Assembly: GCA_023420115.1 (NCBI GenBank)
Contig: JAEZWR010000062.1
Location: 1-54,641 of the forward strand
Length of the DNA stretch: 54,641 nucleotides
Source: Bacillota bacterium
Lineage (GTDB): Bacteria; Bacillota; Clostridia; Saccharofermentanales; Fastidiosipilaceae
Direction of reading: 5' to 3'
Below the pieces are notes generated by a model. That model ran no database searches. It was not told the DNA's origin and saw only the letters and a list, made by a program, of their open reading frames with translations. Shown here in pieces: positions 26,109 to 36,711 of this stretch; the stretch's first letter is position 1, and each line of letters begins with the position of its first letter. The translations under genes were made by a program, and so were the position numbers.

Positions 26109-27218
26109 ATGAGCCACAGAAAAAGTTCGAGTAAATCTAATAAAAATCCATTTTTGATTGAAAATATTCTTTTTTATGCTTTGATTGCCATGGTTGTTTT
26201 GATTATGGTGATGATTTTATTGGCTATTTTCTACAAGAGAGATAGTTACAAATTGGAGGATTATCTTGGAAGAGATGGCTTCTTCATAGAGCAAAGTGGA
26301 AATGAAGAACCGCAAGAGAAATCTACGGATAAGGTCAGAATAGGCTTAACTGACAAGGATAGTTCAAAAGAAGAGAGCAGTAATTTTATGGATATATATG
26401 CTTCTCTTTCTGATTCTGATAAGAAAAAAGTTAATGTTAATTTTGATTTTACTGAATTGAATTCAAATATATATGGCGTGTATGATGTTTCTTTGGGAAA
26501 ATTTCTTTTGGCAAACAATGCAGATGAGAAGGTAGCTCCTGCATCGCTCACAAAGATTATGACAACTTTTCTCGCAATAGAGAAAGTTAGTGATATCAAT
26601 AAGACAGTTGACATGGATCAATCAATATTTGACTGGATATTTGGCAAGGATTTATCTGTTGTTGGTTTTGAGAAAGGTGAGAAGGTCAGACTTCTTGACC
26701 TCTTGTATGGAGCTATGCTCCCGTCGGGAGCAGATGCCTGTCTTGGTATTGCAAGAATGGTTTCTGGTGATCAAGATAAGTTCGTCAAGGAAATGAATCA
26801 GAGAGCAGCCGAGCTTGGTATGACTAATACTAGTTTTAAGAACTGTGTTGGGAATGATGATGAGGGACATTATTCTACGGTGCGCGACTTGGTTAAGCTT
26901 TTTGAAATTGCGATGAGAAACAAGGTGTTTGAACTTGTTGCTTCTACAGAATCGTATACACTTAAACCGAACTCAGTTAGAAAAGAAGCTATTAATCTTT
27001 TTTCTAATACTTTTGAGAATATTTATAAATCTTATGGAATACCTAATGGCGTCGAAGTTATTGGTGGAAAGACCGGTTATACTGAGAATGCTAGACTATG
27101 TTTGATTGTAGAAGTTACGAAGAGAGATCAGAAGTATATTATTTGTGTTCTTAATGCAGGAAATACAGATGGGGCAGCAAGAGACTGCATGACACTGGCG
27201 GATAAATTTTTAGCTTAA
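26109..27218 (+). CDS. D-alanyl-D-alanine carboxypeptidase (peptidase S11)
   Basis: Trims the terminal D-Ala from peptidoglycan pentapeptides outside the membrane. 369 aa: basic N-terminus, one membrane helix at about 20-41, a low-complexity linker to about 110, then the catalytic domain. Motif 1 is SLTK (S146, K149), motif 2 is SGA (S206-A208; SGN in the classical enzymes), and motif 3 is KTG (321-323). The anchor is N-terminal rather than the C-terminal amphipathic helix of PBP5, and the family's C-terminal beta domain is absent. The next gene, 92 bases on, is a paralogue without active-site residues. Confidence 0.85.
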   Translation: MSHRKSSSKSNKNPFLIENILFYALIAMVVLIMVMILLAIFYKRDSYKLEDYLGRDGFFIEQSGNEEPQEKSTDKVRIGLTDKDSSKEESSNFMDIYASLSDSDKKKVNVNFDFTELNSNIYGVYDVSLGKFLLANNADEKVAPASLTKIMTTFLAIEKVSDINKTVDMDQSIFDWIFGKDLSVVGFEKGEKVRLLDLLYGAMLPSGADACLGIARMVSGDQDKFVKEMNQRAAELGMTNTSFKNCVGNDDEGHYSTVRDLVKLFEIAMRNKVFELVASTESYTLKPNSVRKEAINLFSNTFENIYKSYGIPNGVEVIGGKTGYTENARLCLIVEVTKRDQKYIICVLNAGNTDGAARDCMTLADKFLA

Positions 27219-27310
27219 ATTAATCTGCTGTATTAGTATGTATGCTTGTGTTTATTGTTAAGTAGAAGTGTATGCTAGGGCTTAATAGCTGACAGAGATA
27301 ATAGATAAAA

Positions 27311-29263
27311 ATGTTAAGTAATAGTGATAACGTAAAAAAAGAGAAAGATGATTCTGTGGTAAATGATTTTTCAGATAAGTCTGATAATGTTTACGCTAAA
27401 AGTCAGTCGCCTGAAAATAAACTTGATAAGGGAAATTATAGCTTCCGTGTGTTTTCTGAAGATTCTGAGTCCAGTCTTGGTCTTGGAGATTACGCTCAGA
27501 CAGAGAAGAGTGGGAGCGAAATCAGTGATAATCGCGGCAGCGCTTTTGCCGATGGAGAAAAGTTAGAACATTCACTTAATATAGATACTAATGTCAATAG
27601 TTCTTATAAGAATATAGATAGAAGTAATGGTAGGCTACAATGGAAGAAGCTGATAAATGAATCTGAGAGTATTTTTAAGGGAAAGTTGTTTGGAAAAAAG
27701 ACCGCTAATAATGTAGAGAATCAGACTTCTGACTTGGCTAATGACAGTGGGGATCTTCTCTCTTCTGATATGTATCTTTATGATAAGGATGGGGAAGTTA
27801 ATCTTTTTGGTATTCTTGAGAAAAAAAGAAAATCTGCTAAGGGGCGCTCGTCTAAATCCAAATATAAAAATGGTCAAAGTTTGGCTAATGACAGTGGTAG
27901 ATCTATAAATAGGGAGAAGTATTTTCAAACTGAGACTTTTAGAGATAGTCAGTCTTATACATATGATAATGAATATTTTTATCAACCAGAGGGTGTCAAG
28001 TCTGAACATAGAACCAATAATATAAACAAGGAAGTAAAACATAATTGGTATGAACGTATTATTAGGTGTGAAGATAATGATGAACAGGTAAATAAACATT
28101 TAGGCGACGTGTTCGATTTTAATTCTCAAAGTGCCAAGGTGTATGAGGCCGAGGATGCCTATGCTATTTCTCATATAAGATATAGGAAGAAACTTAAATT
28201 TTCCTTGCTTTCGTTATTTTTTATTTTTTTGATACTTGCTATTTCAACCTTTGTTTTATCGAAACGTTACAATTTCTTTTCTGAACTGGCTGATCCTTTT
28301 TCTATTTATCGACAACGCAGGGCGGCTTTGATGAATCAAAGAAATGATGAAACTGCACAAAAAGAACTCAAGGCTATAAGAGCGCTTCTTCTTGACAATG
28401 ATAATAATAAACGTGGGAATTTAGCTGGAGAAGACAAGGGCTTATTTATTGACGATACAAAAGTCAATGAGAATTTCGACAGAAGTCGCATATCTTCGGA
28501 GAGTATCTATCTATATAACTTAAGTGATGATGTGCCAGTTTTTGCGTGGAAATCAGAATTGAGTTTGGATCCCGGAGCGATTACTCAGATTTTTACCAGC
28601 AGTATATATATGTCGTACTTGAAGAATCCTTTAAAAGAAACACAGGTTCCAAGTGAGATTGTTTTTTATTTGTACGATCAAAATGCTAGACAGTCTGGAT
28701 TTGCGCCAGGTGAAAAGTGCTATATGATTGACTTTGCTTATGGTTCAATACTGGCTGGGGCGACGGATTGTGCTATGGCTGAGGCGTACTATGTAGCCGG
28801 TAATCAGAGTGATTTTGTTGACATGATGAATGAAGAGGCTAGAACTCTTGGGTTGAAGAATACTCATTTTGCCAATGCGAGTGGTTTACCAGCAGATAAT
28901 CATTATTCTAGTGCAGAGGATATTGCAGTATTTTTCAAAAAAGTTTATCAAGATCCGAGGATGATGAAGATTTTAAAAAGCGTATCGCATATAAGTATGA
29001 AGACTGATTTTAGAAAAGACGGTTTATTTATAGAAAATTCAGTACTTAAGTATTATAAAGAGAACCCAATTTCGGGGGTTAATATTATTGCTGGACGAAG
29101 TGGCTCAAACCCTGATAGTGGACGAAGTTTGGTTACCATTAGCGAAAAAAATGGCAAGACATATTTACTTGTTACTTTGGGGGCAAAAAAGTATGGAAGA
29201 GATACTGAAGCATCTGATCATTTTGAAGATCACAAGGTGATTTTATCTGAATTTTTAAAGTAA
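27311..29263 (+). CDS. Catalytically dead S11 carboxypeptidase-like membrane protein
   Basis: 650 aa. Residues 1-290 are hydrophilic, Ser/Asn/Asp/Lys-rich and without recognised domains. A membrane helix lies at about 296-316, and residues 400-640 align by eye with the S11 domain of the preceding protein. Every catalytic position differs: SLTK becomes AITQ (A423, Q426), SGA becomes AGA (A482), and KTG becomes RSG (596-598). The scaffold around them is kept, for example FVDMMNEEARTLGLKNTHF and GVNIIAGRSG, so it is folded but should not act as a peptidase. By topology the N-terminal 290 residues are cytosolic. It may bind peptidoglycan stems or regulate its neighbour, which is inference. The ribosome site is weak. 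Confidence 0.75.
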   Translation: MLSNSDNVKKEKDDSVVNDFSDKSDNVYAKSQSPENKLDKGNYSFRVFSEDSESSLGLGDYAQTEKSGSEISDNRGSAFADGEKLEHSLNIDTNVNSSYKNIDRSNGRLQWKKLINESESIFKGKLFGKKTANNVENQTSDLANDSGDLLSSDMYLYDKDGEVNLFGILEKKRKSAKGRSSKSKYKNGQSLANDSGRSINREKYFQTETFRDSQSYTYDNEYFYQPEGVKSEHRTNNINKEVKHNWYERIIRCEDNDEQVNKHLGDVFDFNSQSAKVYEAEDAYAISHIRYRKKLKFSLLSLFFIFLILAISTFVLSKRYNFFSELADPFSIYRQRRAALMNQRNDETAQKELKAIRALLLDNDNNKRGNLAGEDKGLFIDDTKVNENFDRSRISSESIYLYNLSDDVPVFAWKSELSLDPGAITQIFTSSIYMSYLKNPLKETQVPSEIVFYLYDQNARQSGFAPGEKCYMIDFAYGSILAGATDCAMAEAYYVAGNQSDFVDMMNEEARTLGLKNTHFANASGLPADNHYSSAEDIAVFFKKVYQDPRMMKILKSVSHISMKTDFRKDGLFIENSVLKYYKENPISGVNIIAGRSGSNPDSGRSLVTISEKNGKTYLLVTLGAKKYGRDTEASDHFEDHKVILSEFLK

Positions 29264-29638
29264 ATGTTATAGAAGTTGTGCTATTGTATTGTAGGTATTA
29301 GTTTAGTGTGTGATATGTACTTGATTTATGGAATTAGTTTGTCGTCTGTGTCAGGTTATTTTGAGCCTTGTAGCGGATTGCCTAGGCTAGTTTGAAGATA
29401 AATAGAAATAATCTTATATAAATAATTATATGTACATACTAGATATACGTACTAGGATAGCTTTTTATTGATATACATATCCAATTAGTCAGATCTATAC
29501 TAAATGCGGAAATTACAAAAAATTTTTATTTACTAGCAAATTATTTAATTATTGTGGTATATTATATAAGTTCGTTTACTAAGTGGTATTTTATATTTCA
29601 CTTAGTGAATAGATAATATGTTTGAAAGGAGAAGTACT
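29264..29638 (+). other. Intergenic region and leader of the str operon
   Basis: About 375 bases without a gene. An AGCCT/AGGCT stem lies at 29364-29388. A TGn-extended -10, TGGTATATT (29555-29563), is the likeliest str promoter, without a convincing -35. A perfect 8-bp hairpin, ACTAAGTG (29578-29585) with CACTTAGT (29599-29606), lies in the presumed leader just before the rpsL ribosome site. Confidence 0.5.
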
Positions 29639-30067
29639 ATGCCTACGTTCAACCAATTAGTAAGATCAGGTAGAGCAGTTAAGGTCGATAAGAGTGGTGC
29701 ACCTGCACTTCACGCGGGAATGAATACTCTGAAGAAGAAACCAACTCACATTGTTTCACCTCAGAAGCGTGGTGTTTGCACAGTTGTTAAGACAACAACA
29801 CCCAAGAAACCAAACTCTGCTATGCGTAAGGTTGCTCGTGTACGTTTGACAAGTGGAATGGAAGTTTCAGCTTACATCCCAGGTATCGGACATAACTTAC
29901 AAGAGCACTCAGTTGTTTTGATTCGTGGTGGCCGTGTTAAGGACCTTCCAGGTGTGCGTTATCACATTGTTCGTGGTACATTGGATGCCGCTGGTGTTGC
30001 TGACCGTAAACAGGGAAGATCAAAATATGGTGCCAAGCGTCCAAAGGCCGCAAAGGTTAAGAGCTAA
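29639..30067 (+). CDS. rpsL: 30S ribosomal protein S12
   Basis: Decoding-centre protein of the small subunit and target of streptomycin-resistance mutations. 142 aa with PTFNQLVRSGR at the N-terminus and the invariant TTTPKKPNSAMRKVARVRL and IPGIGHNLQEHSVVLIRGGR, then VKDLPGVRYHIVRG. The lysine of TPKKPNSA is the wild-type, drug-sensitive residue. The ATG at 29639 follows AAAGGAG. First gene of rpsL-rpsG-fusA-tuf. Codon use is markedly more biased and GC-richer than in the flanking genes, as expected for high expression. Confidence 0.97.
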   Translation: MPTFNQLVRSGRAVKVDKSGAPALHAGMNTLKKKPTHIVSPQKRGVCTVVKTTTPKKPNSAMRKVARVRLTSGMEVSAYIPGIGHNLQEHSVVLIRGGRVKDLPGVRYHIVRGTLDAAGVADRKQGRSKYGAKRPKAAKVKS

Positions 30068-30224
30068 TAGGATCAGGTTGAACTCACCGCAAACGTACAT
30101 CCCATCATATAGATATTAGGGATGGCCGATATGCGACTGACACGGATAATGAGATTATTTATCCAATTCGTGAGTACCTGTGATACAGGAAATCCTGTTT
30201 TATCATAAGAAGGAGGGAAGACAA

Positions 30225-30695
30225 GTGCCAAGAAAAGGTCATGTCCCAACAAGAGAAGTGCTTCCTGATCCTCTATACAATGACGTTAGAGTTAGTAAGT
30301 TAATAAATAACGTCATGTTGGATGGGAAGAAAGGTCTTGCTCAAAGAATTACTTATAGAGCATTTGATATGGTACAAGAGAAATTATCTCTTGACCCAAT
30401 TGAAGTATTTAATCAGGCATTAGAGAATGTAATGCCCGTATTAGAAGTAAAAGCACGCCGTGTTGGTGGTGCGAACTATCAGGTTCCTATCGAAGTTCGT
30501 CCAGAACGCCGTCAAACATTAGGTTTACGCTGGTTGGTGCAATTTGCACGTAATAGAAGCGAAAGAACCATGAGTGAAAGACTAGCTGGCGAATTAGTCG
30601 ATGCTTATAACTCAACAGGTGGAGCTTTCCGCCGCAAAGAGGAAATGCACCGTATGGCCGATGCGAACCGCGCATTCGCACACTATCGCTGGTAG
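30225..30695 (+). CDS. rpsG: 30S ribosomal protein S7
   Basis: Binds the 3' major domain of 16S rRNA and nucleates head assembly. 156 aa, the normal length. The start is GTG at 30225 with AGGAGGG seven bases upstream, giving MPRKGHVPTREVLPDPLYND as in other S7 proteins; an upstream in-frame codon at 30180 would add 15 non-conserved residues. Conserved ALENVMPVLEVKARRVGGAN and RWLVQFARNRSERTM are present. A short stem, ACAGG/CCTGT, lies at about 30185-30198 before the ribosome site. Confidence 0.96.
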   Translation: MPRKGHVPTREVLPDPLYNDVRVSKLINNVMLDGKKGLAQRITYRAFDMVQEKLSLDPIEVFNQALENVMPVLEVKARRVGGANYQVPIEVRPERRQTLGLRWLVQFARNRSERTMSERLAGELVDAYNSTGGAFRRKEEMHRMADANRAFAHYRW

Positions 30696-30719
30696 TATCA
30701 ATGAGAAGGAGTTTCTTAC

Positions 30720-32786
30720 ATGTCTAGAAAATTCTCCCTCGAGAATACAAGAAATATCGGTATCATGGCTCACATTGACGCTGGTAAGACAACAACTACC
30801 GAGCGTGTTCTATATTACACAGGTCGTATCCATAAGATTGGTGAAACCCACGAGGGTGCATCGGTCATGGACTTTATGGCCCAAGAAAAAGAGCGTGGTA
30901 TCACAATCCAGTCAGCTGCTACAACCGCTGAGTGGAAAGGTCATAGAATTAATATTATCGATACTCCAGGTCACGTTGACTTCACAGTTGAAGTTGAGAG
31001 ATCTTTGAGAGTTTTGGATAGTGCAGTTACAGTTCTTGATGCGAAGAGTGGTGTTGAGCCTCAGACTGAAACAGTTTGGAGACAGGCTGATCACTACGGT
31101 GTTCCTCGTATTGTTTATATTAACAAGATGGACGTAACTGGTGCCGACTTCTTCAAGTCGGTAGAGTCAATGAAGACTCAGCTTCATACCAATGCAGTAG
31201 CTTTGCAGCTTCCTATTGGTGCTGAAGATACATTCACAGGAATTATTGACCTTGTTAAAATGCGTGCCGAAATTTACGCTGATGAATTAGGCAACACAAT
31301 CAATGAGTCAGATATTCCTGATGAGTATAAGGACTTAGCAGATGAGTGGAGAGAGAAACTTGTCGAAAGTTGCGCTGAAACAAGTGAAGAACTGATGGAC
31401 AAGTATCTTGAAGAAGGAACACTTAGTGAGGACGATATCAAGTCAGCAGTAAGAACTGCAACTATCGCCTGTGAGATGACACCTGTTATTTGTGGTTCAT
31501 CATACAAGAACAAAGGTGTTCAGATGATGTTAGATGCCATTGTTGATTACATGCCATCACCTCTCGACATTCCAGCTATTAAGGGTATCAATCCTGATAC
31601 TGAATCAGAAGAGGCCAGAGAAGCTGATGATGATGCACCTTTCGCGGCTCTCGCATTTAAAATTATGGTTGACCCCTTCGTCGGTAAACTCTGCTTCTTC
31701 AGAGTATACTCAGGTCAGCTAAAAGCCGGTTCATATGTTCTAAATGCTACCAAAAACAAACGTGAACGTATTGGCCGCATTATGCAGATGCATGCTGACC
31801 ATAGAGAAGATATCGACACAATTTACGCCGGTACTATCGGAGCAGCAATTGGTCTTAAAGATACAACAACAGGTGACTCACTTTGCGATATAGATCATCC
31901 TATTATCCTTGAGTCAATGGAGTTCCCTGAACCCGTTATATCTGTTGCTATCGAACCAAAGTCCAAGGCTTCTCAGGATAAGATGATGATAGCTCTGTCT
32001 AAGTTGGCTGAAGAGGATCCAACCTTTAAGGCTTACACAGATCAAGAGACAGGTCAGACAATTATTTCAGGTATGGGTGAGTTACACCTCGATATCATTG
32101 TTGACAGACTATTCCGTGAGTTCAAGGTTGAAGCAAACGTCGGTGCACCTCAGGTCGCATATAAAGAGACCATTCGTAAGAAGAATACAGCCGAGGGTCG
32201 TTTCGTCAGACAGACAGGTGGTCGCGGTCAGTATGGTCACTGTATCGTTACATTTGAACCTCTTCAACCAGGTGAAGGTTATGTCTTTGAAGATCAGACA
32301 GTTGGTGGTGTAGTTCCTAAAGAATTCATCAAACCAATTAATGAAGGTATTCAAGAGGCTATGCAGTCTGGTATCTTAGGTGGTTACCCAGTAGTTGATA
32401 TCAAGGCCGTTCTTGTTGACGGTTCATACCACGATGTTGACTCATCAGAAATGGCATATAAGATAGCCGGATCAATGGCATTAAAGGAAGGTATGCGTAA
32501 GTGTGACGCAGTTCTACTTGAACCAATAATGCAAGTTGATATTACAGTACCTGATGATTATCTAGGTGATGTTCTTGGTGATGTTACAGCTAGACGTGGA
32601 AGAATTGAGGGTATGGAACAGACCAATGGTGCTCAGCGTGTTAGAGCGATGGTTCCATTGAGTGAAATGTTTGGATACGCTACAGCACTTCGTTCTAGAA
32701 CCCAAGGTCGTGGTGTTTTCGTTATGCAAATTCACCACTTTGAAGAAGTTCCTAAGAGCATTACAGAACAAGTTCTTAAGAAATAA
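30720..32786 (+). CDS. fusA: Elongation factor G
   Basis: Ribosomal translocase GTPase of 688 aa. G-domain motifs: AHIDAGKTTTTERVL (P-loop), RGITIQSAATTAEWK (switch I end), DTPGHVDFTVEVERSLRVLD, and NKMD. Domains II to V follow with AIEPKSKASQDKM and the domain IV tip region (FVRQTGGRGQYGHC). ATG 30720 has AGAAGGAG about eight bases before it, 24 bases after the rpsG stop. The complete domain set and normal length indicate the main housekeeping EF-G. Confidence 0.97.
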   Translation: MSRKFSLENTRNIGIMAHIDAGKTTTTERVLYYTGRIHKIGETHEGASVMDFMAQEKERGITIQSAATTAEWKGHRINIIDTPGHVDFTVEVERSLRVLDSAVTVLDAKSGVEPQTETVWRQADHYGVPRIVYINKMDVTGADFFKSVESMKTQLHTNAVALQLPIGAEDTFTGIIDLVKMRAEIYADELGNTINESDIPDEYKDLADEWREKLVESCAETSEELMDKYLEEGTLSEDDIKSAVRTATIACEMTPVICGSSYKNKGVQMMLDAIVDYMPSPLDIPAIKGINPDTESEEAREADDDAPFAALAFKIMVDPFVGKLCFFRVYSGQLKAGSYVLNATKNKRERIGRIMQMHADHREDIDTIYAGTIGAAIGLKDTTTGDSLCDIDHPIILESMEFPEPVISVAIEPKSKASQDKMMIALSKLAEEDPTFKAYTDQETGQTIISGMGELHLDIIVDRLFREFKVEANVGAPQVAYKETIRKKNTAEGRFVRQTGGRGQYGHCIVTFEPLQPGEGYVFEDQTVGGVVPKEFIKPINEGIQEAMQSGILGGYPVVDIKAVLVDGSYHDVDSSEMAYKIAGSMALKEGMRKCDAVLLEPIMQVDITVPDDYLGDVLGDVTARRGRIEGMEQTNGAQRVRAMVPLSEMFGYATALRSRTQGRGVFVMQIHHFEEVPKSITEQVLKK

Positions 32787-32939
32787 ATTATTTAACTATT
32801 AAATTTAGAGAGCCTTCCATAATTAGGGAGTTTCTCTGAATATAATAAATTATTGTAAAATTACGGTTTATGGCTTTTCAGTACGTCTAAATTATTATAA
32901 AATGTACTCTAGGCATAAGGCCGGGTGAAAATTAATTAA

Positions 32940-32961
32940 GCGGCAGTGCCGCAAAAGGAGG
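32940..32961 (+). promoter_or_regulatory. Short GC hairpin next to the tuf ribosome site
   Basis: GCGGC, loop AGT, GCCGC (32940-32952), immediately followed by AAAAGGAGG (32953-32961). The stem touches but does not cover the ribosome site. The fusA-tuf gap is 186 bases and may contain a promoter (TATAAA near 32897), though no -35 convinces. Confidence 0.4.
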
Positions 32962-32972
32962 AATAGCTAATC

Positions 32973-34175
<1,203 letters not shown>

Positions 34176-34217
34176 TCATTAATTACACTGTGTTTGTATA
34201 GCACTTTGTTATAAAAT

Positions 34218-34244
34218 AAGAGGAACTACGGTTCCTCTTTTTTT
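34218..34244 (+). terminator. Terminator of the str operon
   Basis: AAGAGGAAC, loop TACG, GTTCCTCTT, then TTTTT: perfect 9-bp stem. Confidence 0.9.
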
Positions 34245-34279
34245 GTGTAAAAATTTTATGATGTTAAATCATTGAATTA

Positions 34280-36625
34280 ATGCTTTTTAGAATGGTGCTT
34301 ATGAATAAATATCCAGGTAAGTTTAAATTTAATAGACTTGACAAAGGTTTAGATTTTCAATTCTTATTCGAGAGAATAGAGAATTATATCGATGCATATG
34401 AATGTAAATGTCGATTTCCATTTCAAACTAAAATATTAAAGAACTATGTTCATCTATCTGAAAAGACAGTTAATAGTAGTCTTAATGATTATTTTTTCTG
34501 TCCAGAATTAAGTACTTTCTTGAGCTCAATTAATGATATAAGAAATAATTATACTTATATTTCTGAATTTTCTGGTTTAATTGAAGAGCATTATGACGAT
34601 TTAGATTTATATTATTTTATAAAAAATTTTTTTGTAGATTATTGTGATGCAGCCATTAAAGAGATTCATGATGAACTTTTATATGGTTTTTATTTAATTT
34701 ATACAAGAGTTAAATCTTTAAATAATGATAGTAAAAGTTTAACTTGTGATTTATTGAATGTGAAACATGATATTTTTTCTAGCTGTATAAATAATGTAGG
34801 GACGCTGAAATTTAATATAGATTTTAGTGATTCTCACTTGTGGAATATATTAATTAAGCAAAATTATAGATTTTATTTTACAGATGACGACTTGATTAAT
34901 AAGAGGACACTCCATCAATTTAGCGTATTTAGACGTCTCTTATTTACATACTACTATTGTAAGTCTAAATATAATGATTACAATTTTCTTCTCTTCTTTT
35001 TTCAAATTCCGGAGCTATTATTTGAACTTCTAAATAATTCATATATCTTTCTTAAATATGAAGATTTTATGATACGAAGGATAACAGAGGTTGATGTCTT
35101 ACCAACTTATTTTCTATTTCGTAATTTACTTAGTTTCAACCCCCTTTCTTTAAAGGGGCTTGCAAATTATGCGATTGTTATGGATATGAAGATGGGTATA
35201 TCCCACCTTGTGAGTGATGAATATCAAGAGCTTGGATCCTTACTTTCTTCTATACCATTTTATTTTGCTGGATGTATTAGTGAGAGTGATTATGATGATA
35301 GAAGATTAAAAATTTTTAATTCGCTAAGAGAATTGAAAAAGGGTATACATAAGTATTGGAAAATTAATGAGATAAGGGATTACTCTTCTGGCATACTTGA
35401 TAATCCATTTGCTTATCCTATTTTTTGTGTTGATGACTTAAGTTGTGAGGAAATACAAGACTTGATATCTTCCTTGCAATGTAGTCCTGAATTTTTGGCG
35501 AATTTTCAATCCATACTTAGATATACGAGAGCAGAATTTAATATTGTTGTTTCTCAGATGAGTAAGTATACAATGGATGAGATAGTGTCATATTTTCCAT
35601 ATTCTTTTGCCATTCAGGTATATTCTGGATCTTATGTGCTTCCATCGGCTAAATTTTATGATTATTTGAATTCTAATTTTAATTATCGCATTAGCAGTTC
35701 GGAAGAAAGAGATGAATTTTGGAATAGCTTTATAAATATTAGAAGTAGATATTTTGACTTTAGTCGCCAAGATGACTTAGATATAGAAGATAGGAAAAAC
35801 TTATCTCAAGTAATGACCTATATTGATAGCTATCTATTAAGGTCTAAAATGAAGAAATTACTCATCATATATGAGGGAAATAAAAAATATAGTTATGATA
35901 TTTCTAAAATTTGGTCTGATCTAAGGAAGAAACACAAGCTTAATTTAAGTGATACTAAGAAAATTCTCCAATTTCGCAACTTAGCGAAGTTTAGTAAGTC
36001 TGCTAAAGATAATGCTATCTTTTTTCTGGCTGATGATAAATTTAAAGAGAGATTGAATTATTATTTTGAGCATAGTAAAAAATTTCAGTCTTTAAAGATA
36101 GTTAATGTTAATGATATTCCTGAAAAGATTGCTCTAGTTAGATTTGCTGCTGAAGATTCTAATCTGGCTTATTTCAATAACTTCCCAGAACATATTGCTA
36201 TTAAGCTTGATACTAATAAGGAGATGAATTGGAACATTCATATTGATCATTTAGCTTCTGCTGAAGAAAACATACATAGTGCACTTGCTGATATATTAAC
36301 TATGTGGCAGAGTGAAAAATCTTTTGATGAAATAATTAATAATATGGAGAAGGGATATCTATTATTTATAGACGAACTATTGAGTAGCTATGGTAAGAAA
36401 TTTATTCTATCTTTGGACTTTGATGATTTCATTCATTTCTACTATTTAAGTAGACAGATATTATTTTCTTATTCTGGAGATAATGACTTTAAATATCTAG
36501 ATAAAGATTCAAAAAATGACAATAAGCTTTGGACAGATTTTATAGGTGAAGAAATTAAAGATTTAACTACATATATTAGCAAGTATGCTTCTACTCTTAG
36601 TGAAGTTATGGAAGATTTTCAATAA
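34280..36625 (+). CDS. 781-aa orphan protein of unknown function
   Basis: A long, intact reading frame that I do not recognise. It is rich in Tyr, Phe, Ser, Asp and Asn, with no signal peptide, no clear membrane helix and no familiar catalytic motif. It looks mainly helical. A stretch at about 550-680 (KNAIFFLADDKF-like, then KIVNVNDIPEKIALVRFAAE) has an alternating pattern that could be a Rossmann-like fold, which is speculative. Starts at 34280, 34292 and 34301 are all in frame; none has a good ribosome site, and 34301 (MNKYPGKF) is the most natural. AT content is higher than in its neighbours tuf and lon. It lies between a strong terminator and the lon promoter, so it stands alone. Confidence 0.6.
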   Translation: MLFRMVLMNKYPGKFKFNRLDKGLDFQFLFERIENYIDAYECKCRFPFQTKILKNYVHLSEKTVNSSLNDYFFCPELSTFLSSINDIRNNYTYISEFSGLIEEHYDDLDLYYFIKNFFVDYCDAAIKEIHDELLYGFYLIYTRVKSLNNDSKSLTCDLLNVKHDIFSSCINNVGTLKFNIDFSDSHLWNILIKQNYRFYFTDDDLINKRTLHQFSVFRRLLFTYYYCKSKYNDYNFLLFFFQIPELLFELLNNSYIFLKYEDFMIRRITEVDVLPTYFLFRNLLSFNPLSLKGLANYAIVMDMKMGISHLVSDEYQELGSLLSSIPFYFAGCISESDYDDRRLKIFNSLRELKKGIHKYWKINEIRDYSSGILDNPFAYPIFCVDDLSCEEIQDLISSLQCSPEFLANFQSILRYTRAEFNIVVSQMSKYTMDEIVSYFPYSFAIQVYSGSYVLPSAKFYDYLNSNFNYRISSSEERDEFWNSFINIRSRYFDFSRQDDLDIEDRKNLSQVMTYIDSYLLRSKMKKLLIIYEGNKKYSYDISKIWSDLRKKHKLNLSDTKKILQFRNLAKFSKSAKDNAIFFLADDKFKERLNYYFEHSKKFQSLKIVNVNDIPEKIALVRFAAEDSNLAYFNNFPEHIAIKLDTNKEMNWNIHIDHLASAEENIHSALADILTMWQSEKSFDEIINNMEKGYLLFIDELLSSYGKKFILSLDFDDFIHFYYLSRQILFSYSGDNDFKYLDKDSKNDNKLWTDFIGEEIKDLTTYISKYASTLSEVMEDFQ

Positions 36626-36632
36626 GAAGCAT

Positions 36633-36676
36633 TGTTCAGTTTTTAGTTGAACAGCCTGTGTATAAATTAGTATAAT
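36633..36676 (+). promoter_or_regulatory. lon: lon promoter with overlapping inverted repeat
   Basis: TTGAAC (36647-36652), 18-base spacer, TATAAT (36671-36676), 36 bases before the lon ATG. The perfect inverted repeat TGTTCA (36633-36638) N9 TGAACA (36648-36653) covers the -35 box and would place a bound repressor there. It does not match CIRCE, CtsR or LexA site patterns as I know them. Confidence 0.55.
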
Positions 36677-36711
36677 TAATAAGATATTTAATAAATAAAT
36701 AGGAGATTTTA

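Noticed and set aside
36633..36653. LexA (SOS) or CIRCE box upstream of lon
   Set aside because: The arms are TGTTCA...TGAACA with a 9-base gap; Gram-positive LexA sites have GAAC...GTTC in the opposite order and CIRCE has TTAGCACTC arms.
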